Origin: Corynespora cassiicola | Lineage: Eukaryota > Ascomycota > Dothideomycetes > Pleosporales > Corynesporascaceae | Assembly (NCBI GenBank): GCA_022059125.1 | Contig: JAEUWY010000006.1 | Coordinates: 2,542,001-2,606,000 of the forward strand | DNA: 64,000 nucleotides | Direction: 5' to 3' | Part shown: positions 54,667 to 64,000 of the stretch, one piece after another | Layout: every line of letters starts with the position of its first letter | How positions within the stretch are numbered: position 1 is the stretch's first letter | Position numbers and translations under genes: made by a program | The notes under the pieces: generated by a model | The model's database searches: none | What the model was told of the DNA's origin: nothing | The model's input: the letters and a program-made list of their open reading frames with translations, nothing else

Positions 54667-56200
54667 CTAATATCTACTGTGATTACTTAAAAGTAACTCC
54701 TGCTTTAGAGCAAGCTTTTTCTGCTTCAAAGACAGCTTCTTCTGCTTTAAAGATAGCTTTTTCTGCTTCAAAGACAGCTTCTTCTGCTTCAAAGATAGCC
54801 TTTTCTGCTTTAAGCGCTCCTTTTCGCGCTCTAGATGGGCCCAGCTATACTCTAGGCATCTTTTTTCGCGCTCTGAACACATCCTTTCGCGCTCTAAACA
54901 CATCCTTTCACGCTTTAAACACATCCTTTCACGCTCTGAACATGTCCTCTCGAGTTCCGAACATGTTTTCTGCTTCAAACACCTCTGTCTCAGCCGCAAC
55001 TCTTCGGCATATGTCTTGACGAGCTTCTCCACCTCTCGAATTCCGTCCGTCACACATCCATTGAAATTGGCCAACTTCTCCTCCAATGTCCACTCCAGTT
55101 TCGCGATGGTGTCTTCGACACGTTCCTCTACCTCCTGCGCAATTTGCATGGCATCCTCGGTACATTGGTCCAGCATGTGGTCGAATGTGCGCTTAATCTC
55201 GGCAACGTTGTCCTCCATGACCACCTGCACCTCATAATCATGTTCTCGGAGCATGTGGCGGCACTCATCATCGGCAGATTCGAGAAGGTAATCTATGTGT
55301 TCAACTACATTGACACTGAATTTTTCCAGCAAATTCTTAAGGTAGGCGACCGCACCGTCGTTGATTCCTTGGGAATCAGAGATATCGGGCACGGGCGAGG
55401 ATAGAAGGCGAGGGCTATGTGACGATATTGTGGTAGCCTTTTCCGTTGGCGAGGCTGGAAAGACAGTGGGAGAGTGGGGCGGGCGTTCTGAAGACAGGGA
55501 CGCAGTTGTCGAACCGGCTGCGGCTATGTAGCACGTGTCAATTGTGGGCCGGGAGACGTATCTAAGCACATGGAAACTCACACTTGTCTAAACACACGTT
55601 GGACGCGTCGGTATACGGAGGTGGAGTGTCAGCCACCACATAGTCATTGACATTGAGATCTTGCCAGCATACTATCTCATGTGGCTTTGCGTTGTTGCGA
55701 ACAAGAATACCCTTTAGCTCTCCTAGAGAGCTAATGACTTGCTCGAATAGTTGTTTACGTTCTCCAACCCATTTGTAGTCGAACAAAACACATATGCGCG
55801 TCGCTTTAGCGAGCTCCGAAAACTGTTGGAATCGATGTTCGAAATCATTCCTAGGCGTTATGCGAGTAGCAGGGCACTTGATGGGGCAAGGATCTCTGGC
55901 AGCCAGGGAGAGGATCTTCAGTTCGGATTTTCCACCCCGCTCCAGGTATGCCAGCTGATCTTGTGGAAGGTTCGTGGCTGCAGACTTGAGAAAGGTTTCG
56001 CCAGGCATCAGATTATCAGCATTGTATACCAGGGTGAATTCATGCTTGTCAGAATCGGGGTTGATTATCGAGAATCCGAGACGGACAGTAGCCTGCTTGT
56101 GTTCCTCAGAATAGTCGACAAACAGCTTACATTGTTGTGGTGACACAGTATCGCAATCAACCAGTGCGGGAGTTCCGTTGCGACTAACAAGGCACTTCAT
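54667..56200 (-). CDS. Two-part protein: beta-rich N-domain plus long coiled coil ending in perfect heptad repeats
   Basis: Exons are 56200-55582 and 55523-54667 (58-nt intron), giving 491 aa. The first about 200 residues (MKCLVSRNGTPALVDCDTV onward) form a globular-looking domain that I do not recognise; it has a polar surface and no signal peptide. A Ser/Pro-rich linker follows (about 210-255). Then comes an acidic helical region (VVEHIDYLLESADDECRHML; EEVEERVEDTIAKLEWTLEE-like). The C-terminus holds two blocks of seven-residue repeats: cysteine-containing units of the type ERERMCL, then four nearly identical LKQKKLS units. It is probably an oligomerising cytosolic or nuclear coiled-coil protein. 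The repeats come from 21-bp DNA tandem units and are likely length-variable. Confidence 0.75.
54717..54803. repeat. 21-bp tandem repeat encoding LKQKKLS heptads
   Basis: About four near-identical 21-bp units, built on CTGCTTCAAAGACAGCTTCTT-type sequence on the plus strand, inside the coiled-coil gene. Differences between units are few and mostly silent or conservative. Confidence 0.85.
54867..54960. repeat. 21-bp tandem repeat encoding cysteine-containing heptads
   Basis: About four units of a second 21-bp repeat (core CGCTCTGAACACATCCTTT on the plus strand). They encode MC(L/S)(K/E)RER-type heptads in the same gene. Confidence 0.8.
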
Positions 56201-56829
56201 TGTTCACCTATTCTTCCAACAAAAGTCGACCCAACTCACAGCAGGAATACCCCCCTCTACACTAACGCAACAAAGGAAACCCACCCGCCCAGGCTTTGGC
56301 CGCGTTGTTTGCAAAGAGCAGCCCAGACTCTACTGCAACAGCAAGAGCACACTGCCACCCCGTGAACTGCTAGCCCGATTGTAATTACACCACCTGTGTC
56401 TGTCGGAGCATCACCCCAGTAACGCACAGATAGGTAGTGTGCAGGCAGCAGAGCCAACAGCAACACTATTCGCACCGTAGCATCAGAGGCCTTGCGAAGT
56501 TCGCAAGGATGGTGGACTGAGACTAGGCAACAGGTAGGCAACGACAACGGTGGACAAACGGCGGACGGGAGGCAGTGGCGAGCAAAACGGCGGCAGGCCG
56601 CATAATAGGTACAAGGTGTATATCGCTCGGGCCCGGAATATATTGCAGAGATGAAAAGAGAGATGGAAAAGAAAGGCAGGGGGGATGCGAGAGCAGAGAA
56701 GAGGGGAGAGAAGACGGCGGACGGGAATGGGCGAAGGGAAGCGGAGGGCAAGCGCGTCGGCAAAACGGAAGATAAAGCTCCGATGCTTGGCCGACCTTAA
56801 CCTAAAATAGAATAAGCGTGTTATCACGT
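56201..56829. other. Upstream region of the coiled-coil gene, purine/pyrimidine-skewed
   Basis: A strongly purine-rich plus strand at about 56640-56770 gives long frames without stops, but no protein-like composition. The stretch ends abruptly at AT island 2. Confidence 0.45.
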
Positions 56830-57956
56830 GCTATATATAAGCGAGTGTTAGAAAAACCTAACGCGTTAATAACTTAAATATTTTTTATTACTTTTAGTTA
56901 TCGAAAGAGCTACAGAAGTTTCTTTCTCTTAGCTGTACTAAGCTAGAACTAAATAGTAAATATAAATTAATAAAAAAAAACAGAAATAATGCTAGTTAGA
57001 TATTTAATAAAATAGTAACTAAAAATAATAAAAAATAATTAAGTTATTAATAAGTAAGTAAGTAATTTTTATTTTATAAGCTTATTAGTTTATTAGCCTG
57101 TAAATCTATAACTATATAAATTATAAATTATAAATTATAAATTATAAAAGTAACAGCTAAAAAAAAAATACTATTTTAAAGTTTTAAAGTTTTAAAACTT
57201 TAAAGCTCTAAAAATTTATTTAAAAATAATATAAAAAAATTATAATTTATAGTTATTAAAGTGTTAAATATAAAACGTAGTCGCGTAAAGTAAAATACTT
57301 TTAATAAATTACTATAAGCTTTAAATAAAAGTTTTAAGTAAAAGCTCTAATATTATAAAAATATAACTTTTATAGATACCTGCCTAAGTAAATATTATAA
57401 AAAAAAACTATTACTATTTAAAAAAGTATTATTAGCTATGCTTATAATAACTGTGTAGATTATTTATTTTTTAAATTTTATTACACTTTATATCTATACA
57501 CGTAAGTTTTAAAACTTATATTAAAATTATAACTAATTATTATAGTTAGTTTATAGATTATAGACTGTAGACTAGCTTATAAGCTAGTTTATAGTTAACT
57601 ATAAATTTTTAAAATTAGTAGCTATAGTAAACTAATTAGTATAATAATATATACTTTATTTTTATAGTTTTTTAGGCTGTAAATATTACTAGTATTACTA
57701 ATATTACTAATATTACTAATATTATTATAGTAATTTTTATTACTGCGTGTATTTTTTTTATTATAATAATTTTATAAAACTTTATATACAGAATTTTAAA
57801 AAATTTTTTTAGTAAATATAAAATTACGTATACTAACTATTTTTATATATTTATTACTATATTTAAATATATATTCTATATAGCGGGTAATATCTTTCTG
57901 TTTTTTAACTAGGTGCTTTTTTAAAATAAAAAAAAATATTTAAATACGTACGTAAT

Positions 57957-58084
57957 AGTATTTATAAAAAATAATATTTATAAAAAATAATATTTATAAA
58001 AAATAGTATTTATAAAAAATAATATTTATAAAAAATAATATTTATAAAAAGTAATATTTATAAAAAGCGACGTTTATAAAAAAC
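57957..58084. repeat. 16-bp tandem array, eight copies
   Basis: Eight consecutive 16-bp units close to AATATTTATAAAAAAT. The last three copies have diverged (AAAAAGT, AAAAAGC, GACGTTT). Confidence 0.85.
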
Positions 58085-58315
58085 AGCTTTCAATATTAAT
58101 AGTTTTTTTACTTAATTAATTAATCTACCTCTTTTTTAAACTTTTGCTATAACTACTATAAGCTATATTATACGTAACTATACTATATATAACTCTGCTA
58201 TAATATTTATATAACTGTAATAGTAAAAGACGTACGCGAAATAATTAAAACAGTAGAAAATAATAGTATTAGAAAGTAAAATAAAAGTAGAAACGTACGT
58301 ACGCAGATAGCAGTA

Positions 58316-58547
58316 CAGTAGAGTGACACGAAAAAAACTCCCTCTAAAAAATAGCAATTTTTAAACATTAATAACTTTTTAACTAGACTAGCTATTAAAA
58401 TAAAAAAAAATTAATTCAATAGACATTTTTTAAGATTTTAAAATAAGAATTAAAAATTTAGAATTTATATTAAGGTTTGAAAGTTAGAATTAAGCTTATA
58501 GTAAGAGTAAAAAAAAATGTAAAATTAAGTGCTTAATTATTTTTTAT
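58316..58547. repeat. Left terminal inverted repeat of the Tc1-like element
   Basis: About 232 bp, matching 60219-60449 in reverse complement with only a few differences, for example GTAGAG versus GTGGGG at the tip. Confidence 0.85.
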
Positions 58548-60218
58548 CTAGCGTATAATTTTTATTTTTTATTTAATTATTATAAATTTTTAGACTATAT
58601 AAATATCTACAAAAAATTTTAATATAGTTTTTTTACTTAAAAAAAATAAATAATAATATTAGAAAAAAAATTTTAAAAAAATTAAACTATATAAATAAAT
58701 TAATAATTAATTAAATTATTAATATTTTGTATAATATCCGTTAGCTTTAATAACTGCCTCCTAACGCCTAGGTAAAGATAATATACAATTATCTATTATT
58801 TTTTATGGAATTAAATTCTATTCTTTATTTATAGCGTTTATAAATAAAGTATTTTCTTTTTTATTATTTTTTTGACCTAATAAATTAGGATTTAATTTTT
58901 TTAAATTATTTTTTAGTATAGCCCAGACGTTTTCTATAGGTACTAAATCTGGGCTATAAGCTGGATGTTTAAATAATTTAATTTTGTTTTTTTTAAACCA
59001 GTTTAAAACTAGTTTAGCTGTATGAATTTTTGGATTATCTTATTAAAATTTCCAGTCTATAAAGTAATTAGTATTTATATTAATATTATAATTTAATATT
59101 TAATTAAATAAATTTAATTAAATAATAAATTAAATAAAAAAAATTAAAAAAAGGTATATAAACTAACCGGGTTTTATTTGTTTTTTAATAATAGGTTTTA
59201 ATACTTTTTATATATAATCCGTATTATTAAAGTTATTTTTAGAATTAGATGTTTTAATAAATACTAATTCTGATCTTCTTCCTATTCAAATAGCTCTCTA
59301 TACTAATATAATAATATCTCGAGCTATAATTTAATTAGTATTAATTTTTTTTAAAAAGTAATTAAATTAAAAAATTATAATTAATTTTTAATTAATTTTA
59401 ATTTTTTTAATTTTTTTTTTTACTTACAATTTAATTTTATAGAAGCTAATTCAGCCTCTATACCCTTATTTCTCTTTTTTCTAATATATTTCTGTCTAGA
59501 ACTTAGACCTCTTTCTATTGCTGACTTATCAGAAAATATAATTTTTTTTAAATTCATATTTTTTATATTTTTTAATTGTTTTTTTGTATATTTTAATCTT
59601 ATTTTAGCTTTTTTTTTATTTAAATAAGGCTTTTTAGTACTAATTTTTGTACTATAATTTTCTTCTTTTAAATATTTTTGTAAGCTTTTTTTAGATACTT
59701 TTATATTATTTTCAAATAATATTCTTTTATTTGTTTTTTTAGGGCTTTTAATTAAATCCCTATTAATAATTCTTTTATCTCTTTTAGAAAGCTTACTTTT
59801 TTCTTCTTTATTAGCCTTATTTAAACTATTAAATAATTTATATTTTTTATTAATTCGTTTTATAGTATAATATATACTATTTTTAGATTTATTTAATATA
59901 TTAGAAATAGTTATAATAGGTGTATTAGTTTTATATAAAAGATTAACTTTTTCTTCGTAGTCTGAAAATTAAGGTTCTATCTTATATTTGTTTAGAGAAA
60001 ATAGAGATTCAGATTTAAATTTTTAAAATATTAATTTATATACTAATTTAACTAGCTTATTATTATATAATAATGCTTACATAATCGAAACTTTATTTTT
60101 TAAACTTTAATTTTTTATACTTTAAATATAAAATTATAGCTCCAGTTTTTTACTTACGTAATATAAACTAGACTTAATATAGCTAGCGTTTAAAAAAAAG
60201 TTAAAATAATTTTATTAA

Positions 60219-60449
60219 TAAAAAATAATTAAGCACTTAATTTTACATTTTTTTTTACTCTTACTTTAAGCTTAATTCTAACTTTCAAACCTTAATATAA
60301 ATTCTAAATTTTTAATTCTTATTTTAAAATCTTAAAAAATGTCTATTGAATTAATTTTTTTTTATTTTAATAGCTAGTCTAGTTAAAAAGTTATTAATGT
60401 TTAAAAATTGCTATTTTTTAGAGGGAGTTTTTTTCGTGTCACCCCACTG
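60219..60449. repeat. Right terminal inverted repeat of the Tc1-like element
   Basis: Reverse-complement partner of the left repeat. It ends ...CGTGTCACCCCACTG directly before the duplicated TA. Confidence 0.85.
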
Positions 60450-60997
60450 TAATTATATAAACTACGTAATATAAGTATAAAAAATTAAAAATTAAAAATA
60501 TGTTTAAAAGTTATACGCTAAAAAAGCGTTATAGTTATAGTTATTATAGATTAAAAACAGAAAAAATTATTAGAATACTATTATTATTTAAGGTAAAAGC
60601 GCAGATTATATATTAATATTATATTATATAATAAAATAATATTATAAAATATATAAAATTACGCGACGGGTAGTACGCGCTAACTAAAATAAAACAGAAA
60701 TAAAATAATATACTTGCTACTTATTAATAATAAAATAGAAACAGTAGAAAAAAACAGAGATTACTTTTAGTTATAATTTTACTAAATACTTAACTAGTAC
60801 TATTACTATTATTTTTATTTACTGTTTAGTTTTAATTTAGTTTAGTTTTTTTTTTTAAAAAAAAACTTTTATAGCTTTCTAATTAATAAGTAATTTAAAT
60901 AATATTTAATAACAGCTGCTTTTACGAACAACATTTTAAGCTATATATAACGCTTATATTTTCTTAAAGGCTATGCAATGCATACAGCGCATAGTTT

Positions 60998-62479
60998 TTA
61001 TATCAAAACTACCGGATCTGCAGCCGTGGTCTCAGGTTTCCGGGTATCAAAGTCCCACCTATCAGGTATTATCAAACCTTCTCTCGCGTAGCCAGAAACG
61101 TTATATCTCACGACTGCTACGCCATCTCGCCACAGCCATAGGTCTCCCGTATCCTTCTGCCACACCTCTAGCGCATCTCGCATCTCCTTCAATAAGTTCT
61201 TGTACTGATCATCAGCTGCAAGATTAACCACTTCCAAAGGATCGTTTTCCAGATCGTACAGTTCCTCCGGCATCCGACGAATGTAGCTTTCCAGCCTCCT
61301 CGGTCCAATCATGGGAGGAGACGTTCCATTTGCGGAGTTGCGCATCCCTTCCCACGAAAGTGACGCATATAGGTCCATCGCAAACGGAAAATCGAGCTTC
61401 CAGCATACATTTCTATGATATTTGTATCTGGTATTGCGTAGGTACCGTGTTGGCCAATAATTTGTAATCTCGTGGAAAGTATGTGATCCAAATACTCGGT
61501 CCCAACCTGGTTGCTGGTGGCCTTTATTAGCGATGGTGAGGAAAGATCGACCGCATCGTGGCTGTTTCCCCGGTTCTGGCGGATGATTCCTATGGTTTGC
61601 CCAGTCAAGGAATGTAGGAAGTATATCCACGAATGAGATGAGGCTTGAATTGACTATTCCCGGTAGTGTGACACCCGGTGCGCGCATCAGGAAAGGTAAC
61701 CGTACACCGGCGTCGAAGAGAGTCGTTTTTGAATTGACAAAGGGAGGGCCATTGTCGCTACAGAAAACCACCATGGTATTTTCCTTCATACCATTTTCTT
61801 CCAAAGCCTTAAGAACAAGACCCACACCTTGGTCCATTCGGTGTATGGAACGATAATATTCCGCCAGCTCTTTTCGCACTTCGGGAAGGTCGCTCAAGAA
61901 CGAAGGCACCTCGACCTCTTCAGGCATGAAGATGCGATCTTTCAGCCGGCTGTCATAGTTTTCTTCAGTGTTTCCAAATCCACCGCGGGTTTGTAACATT
62001 CGATGAGGGTCCACGAAACCAATCGTCAAGAAAAACCTCTGGTCTTTCTGATTCGCCTCGGCGAAAAATTTATCGGCGCGATCAGCTATCATCGCCACGT
62101 TCCTACTCTCGCTTTCTTCCTTTGTCTGCCACGGATATGCGTCATCGGGTCCTACATGAACCTTGCCAAGGATGCCTGTTTTGTATCCTATCTTATTGAA
62201 TATAGCCGGAGCAGTCTCGACGTTGCCAAAAGTTTGGAATCCATTCTTTCCATGGGTCAATCCGTAGCAACCGTTTTGATGTCCATGTAGGCCAGTATAA
62301 ATGACGGTTCGGCTACCGCTACAAGACGCGGTGCTCGTGAAAGCCATATCAAACCTGCTACCTGACGTAGCAAGTGCATCCAAGTTAGGCGTCTCGATTG
62401 CCTTACAGCCGTAGCAACTCATTTGTTCCCGCCCCAGGTCATCGGCGACCATAAGAAGGATGTTTCGATGCTGACTCAT
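60998..62479 (-). CDS. Sulfatase (type I, formylglycine-dependent family)
   Basis: A single exon encodes 493 aa with no signal peptide, so it is probably cytosolic. NILLMVADDLG gives the metal-binding Asp13/Asp14. The active-site stretch is TASCSGSRTVIYTGLHGHQNG, with Cys53 as the residue to be converted to formylglycine and Arg57 conserved. GKVHVGP and FCSDNGPPF supply further metal and substrate ligands. The second position after the cysteine is glycine, whereas the usual motif is C-x-P/A-S-R. It should hydrolyse a sulfate ester, releasing sulfate. The substrate is unknown, with an N-sulfoglucosamine/aryl-type fold. The gene is divergent from an MFS porter (424 bp between start codons) and its 3' end abuts AT island 2. 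Confidence 0.92.
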   Translation of the reverse strand: MSQHRNILLMVADDLGREQMSCYGCKAIETPNLDALATSGSRFDMAFTSTASCSGSRTVIYTGLHGHQNGCYGLTHGKNGFQTFGNVETAPAIFNKIGYKTGILGKVHVGPDDAYPWQTKEESESRNVAMIADRADKFFAEANQKDQRFFLTIGFVDPHRMLQTRGGFGNTEENYDSRLKDRIFMPEEVEVPSFLSDLPEVRKELAEYYRSIHRMDQGVGLVLKALEENGMKENTMVVFCSDNGPPFVNSKTTLFDAGVRLPFLMRAPGVTLPGIVNSSLISFVDILPTFLDWANHRNHPPEPGKQPRCGRSFLTIANKGHQQPGWDRVFGSHTFHEITNYWPTRYLRNTRYKYHRNVCWKLDFPFAMDLYASLSWEGMRNSANGTSPPMIGPRRLESYIRRMPEELYDLENDPLEVVNLAADDQYKNLLKEMRDALEVWQKDTGDLWLWRDGVAVVRYNVSGYAREGLIIPDRWDFDTRKPETTAADPVVLI

Positions 62480-62903
62480 TATTGTGCAATACTCAATTCT
62501 TTATCGCGTATGCGTTTTCATTTGATGCAGTTTTTCAAGCTCTCTGGTGGATGGCACTCGTGGGTAGGTTAAGGCAAGTCGCACCTAGAAACAGGTACCT
62601 TGTTCATTTGCTGGCGGTGTAAGAATTGAAAAGATATCCGATGATATGCTTAGAAATTGAGGGGAAAATTCATGGTATAAATGCGAACCTTGGGAAAGGT
62701 ATGTCTTTTGCTCCAATGCGGCACTCGGAGGTGGGGATTCATCGGATCGTGGCACTCGGAAGTGCGACTGCCGCAGAGCCCAACAGACTAGCGGCTAGCG
62801 GCGGTCAATATTAGCATAACTATTTCAGAAAGGTGTTCTCAACCCCAAATTCTTGAATCTACCATCTTTTTCTCATTAATACTGCACTCTTATACTTACT
62901 AAG
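62480..62903. promoter_or_regulatory. Shared divergent promoter of sulfatase and MFS porter
   Basis: These 424 bp between two opposite start codons contain no coding signal. The arrangement allows coordinated expression of the two genes (inference). Confidence 0.5.
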
Positions 62904-64000
62904 ATGTTAGGGCTCGGGCATCTAGGCCTGAAGGAAACCTTCAACCTTCGGCTTACATTAACGGTGTTGCTCATTGCCTTCTCGCAGTTCAATTTTGGAT
63001 TTGACCAGCAAGGCTTTGCAACCACACAGGCTATGGATGCATTTGATCGTCAATTTGGAGAGTATAACGAGGCAACGCAGAAATGGGCTCTTGATCCTGT
63101 ATGGGTGTCGTTCTTTAACGGATTCAATTATTTGGGTCAAGCATTCGGTAATTCTCCTCATACTGCAAAAAAACGCATTATTAAGATATAATAGGTGTGA
63201 TGCTTGGCAGTTGGATCAGCCGACGGTGGGGAAGACGCATGTGTATGTTCATCATGAGCATATGGGCGTGCGTTGCAGCCACAATTGTTATCACCTCGAA
63301 ACACCGCGACCAGATCCTAGTCGGGCGTGTATTGAACTACATATACATTGGTATGGAGTTGGCTGTGGTCCCCGTATTTCAAGGCGAGATTGTGCCAGCA
63401 CAGGCTCGTGGGTTTATTGTCGGCACGTACCAGATCAGCCTCTTTCTGGGCGGTTTGATCATCAACTGCATTGCTCGTGGAACCGGGTCCCTTCTAGGCC
63501 GCGAGGCGTACATGATTCCTTTTGGCCTCTTTTACGTTGTTCCAACGATTGTGGCTAGCCTCATCTGGTTTGTTCCAGAATCTCCAAGATGGCTAATTCT
63601 TAAAGACCGCCCTGAACAAGCATTCGCAGCCCTTCATCAGTTCCGAGAGCACAAATTCTCCGATGATGAGATCCAAGCGGAATTCGACAAGATTTTCGCC
63701 GGTATTCACAACGAAGTCGAGCAGGGGGGTTTTACAGACATGTTTCGTCCAGGGGTTATTAAGCGCACATTCGTTGTTATCGGAGCGAATTTCTTCCTTC
63801 AGGCAACCGGTCAAATCTTTACTTCGATCTATGGCGCCTTGTTTGCAAAGTCACTGGGAACCATTAATCCTTTCAGTGAGTGAACGACATGAATTTTGAA
63901 TAAGGACATACTGACACAGTCTGCTTAGCCGTTACTATCATGATTGCAGTGGTGAATACCTGTACATCATTCTTGGCCATGATACTCACAGATCGGCTGG
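62904..64000 (+). CDS. MFS sugar (alpha-glucoside-type) transporter, 3' end cut by window
   Basis: Exons are 62904-63147, 63195-63875 and 63929-64000+ (introns 47 and 53 nt), with about 332 residues visible. Helix 1 reads LIAFSQFNFGFDQQGFATTQAM. The loop 2-3 motif is SRRWGRRMCM, and VGRVLNYIYIGMELAVVPVFQGEIVPAQARGF (read in parts) lies in helices 4-5. PESPRWLILKDRPEQA follows, then the central loop and FFLQATGQIFTSIYGALF in helix 7. This matches proton-coupled sugar porters of the maltose/alpha-glucoside kind. The substrate may be the sugar released or accompanied by the divergent sulfatase's substrate, but that is inference. The frame is open at the window end, so at least helices 9-12 are missing. 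Confidence 0.9.

Larger units (their letters stand above)
58316..60449 (-). mobile_element. Degenerate Tc1-like transposon with about 230-bp terminal inverted repeats
   Basis: 2134 bp, beginning CAGTAGAGTGACACG and ending with its near-complement, flanked by TA on both sides (58314-58315 and 60450-60451). Inverted repeats are 58316-58547 and 60219-60449. Read on the minus strand, the interior shows Tc1-family transposase blocks in order. First a helix-turn-helix region (NILNKSKNSIYYTIKRINKK), then the first catalytic Asp in IFSDKSAIERG. GRRSELVFIK follows, then the second Asp in DNPKIHTAK, and finally YSPDLVPIENVWAILK with the last acidic residue. Two AT-rich intron remnants are visible (about 59427-59324 and 59167-59057). 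Many codons are stops, so the enzyme is dead. Confidence 0.85.
56830..60965. other. AT-rich island 2 (RIP-like isochore)
   Basis: About 4.1 kb of extreme AT content with no intact gene, sharply bounded by the coiled-coil gene promoter and the 3' end of the sulfatase gene. It contains the Tc1-like relic (58316-60449), a 16-bp tandem array (57957-58084), and weaker inverted sequences at its two margins. Codons such as CAA and CAG in the transposase appear as TAA/TAG, the pattern expected of C-to-T mutation. Confidence 0.85.

Noticed and set aside
54663..55019. Plus-strand frame rich in SASKTASS and FRALNTS repeats
   Set aside because: It is the antisense shadow of the 21-bp repeats in the minus-strand coiled-coil gene, which has better splice and composition support.
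56483..56827. Minus-strand hydrophobic frames (FRLRSAKH..., SPIPVRRLLSPLL)
   Set aside because: They derive from a purine-rich tract read in reverse; no start context or domain.

Overview
The window looks like nuclear DNA of a filamentous ascomycete (Pezizomycotina; a Dothideomycete-like genome would fit, but the species cannot be named from this sequence). The signs are introns of mostly 43-125 nt with GTAAGT/GTATGT-type donors and CTAAC-like branch points; typical Pezizomycotina families (Zn2Cys6 regulators, MFS porters, fungal rhodopsin-like SAT4 proteins, GMC oxidoreductase, P450); and a genome split between GC-balanced gene blocks and two very AT-rich islands carrying transposon relics that look RIP-mutated (repeat-induced point mutation). 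All exon joins given here are my own manual splice predictions. They were checked for frame closure but not against transcripts.

Layout. 1-5431: a rhodopsin-like membrane protein (cut by the window edge), a long gene-free stretch, then a SUR7/PalI-type four-pass membrane protein. 6714-12015: a Zn2Cys6 regulator divergent from an MFS drug-type porter. 12247-14247: a secreted GMC oxidoreductase. 16295-19618: a second Zn2Cys6 regulator convergent with an alpha/beta hydrolase. 20185-30053: a small hypothetical protein, an SV2-like MFS porter, an ACS-family MFS porter, a D-2-hydroxyacid dehydrogenase with an apparent frameshift at its start, and a hypothetical protein. 30715-33100: AT island 1, with a 1068-bp palindromic TA-flanked element. 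33137-45357: a single-pass membrane protein, a Baeyer-Villiger-type monooxygenase, an interrupted tRNA-Ile gene, a sugar/polyol porter, a P450 and a hexose porter, all on the plus strand. 45616-56200: a DUF1254/DUF1214-type secreted protein, an F-box/LRR-like pseudogene, a second rhodopsin-like protein, an MFS remnant, a cysteine-rich secreted protein and a heptad-repeat coiled-coil protein. 56830-60960: AT island 2, with a complete but dead Tc1-like transposon. 60998-64000: a sulfatase divergent from an MFS sugar porter that runs off the window.

How the genes may work together: most genes serve uptake/efflux (six MFS porters plus one MFS remnant) and oxidation or hydrolysis of small molecules, with two local regulators. 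The likeliest functional pairs are the divergent regulator/porter at 6714-12015, the porter/P450/porter run at 39219-45357, and the divergent sulfatase/porter at 60998-64000. No polyketide synthase, NRPS or terpene synthase is present, so this is not a classical biosynthetic cluster.

The most unusual item is the tRNA-Ile(AAU) gene at 37005-37149. Besides a normal 14-nt anticodon-loop intron, it has a 57-nt insertion exactly between T-stem and T-loop with all the hallmarks of a spliceosomal GT-AG intron.
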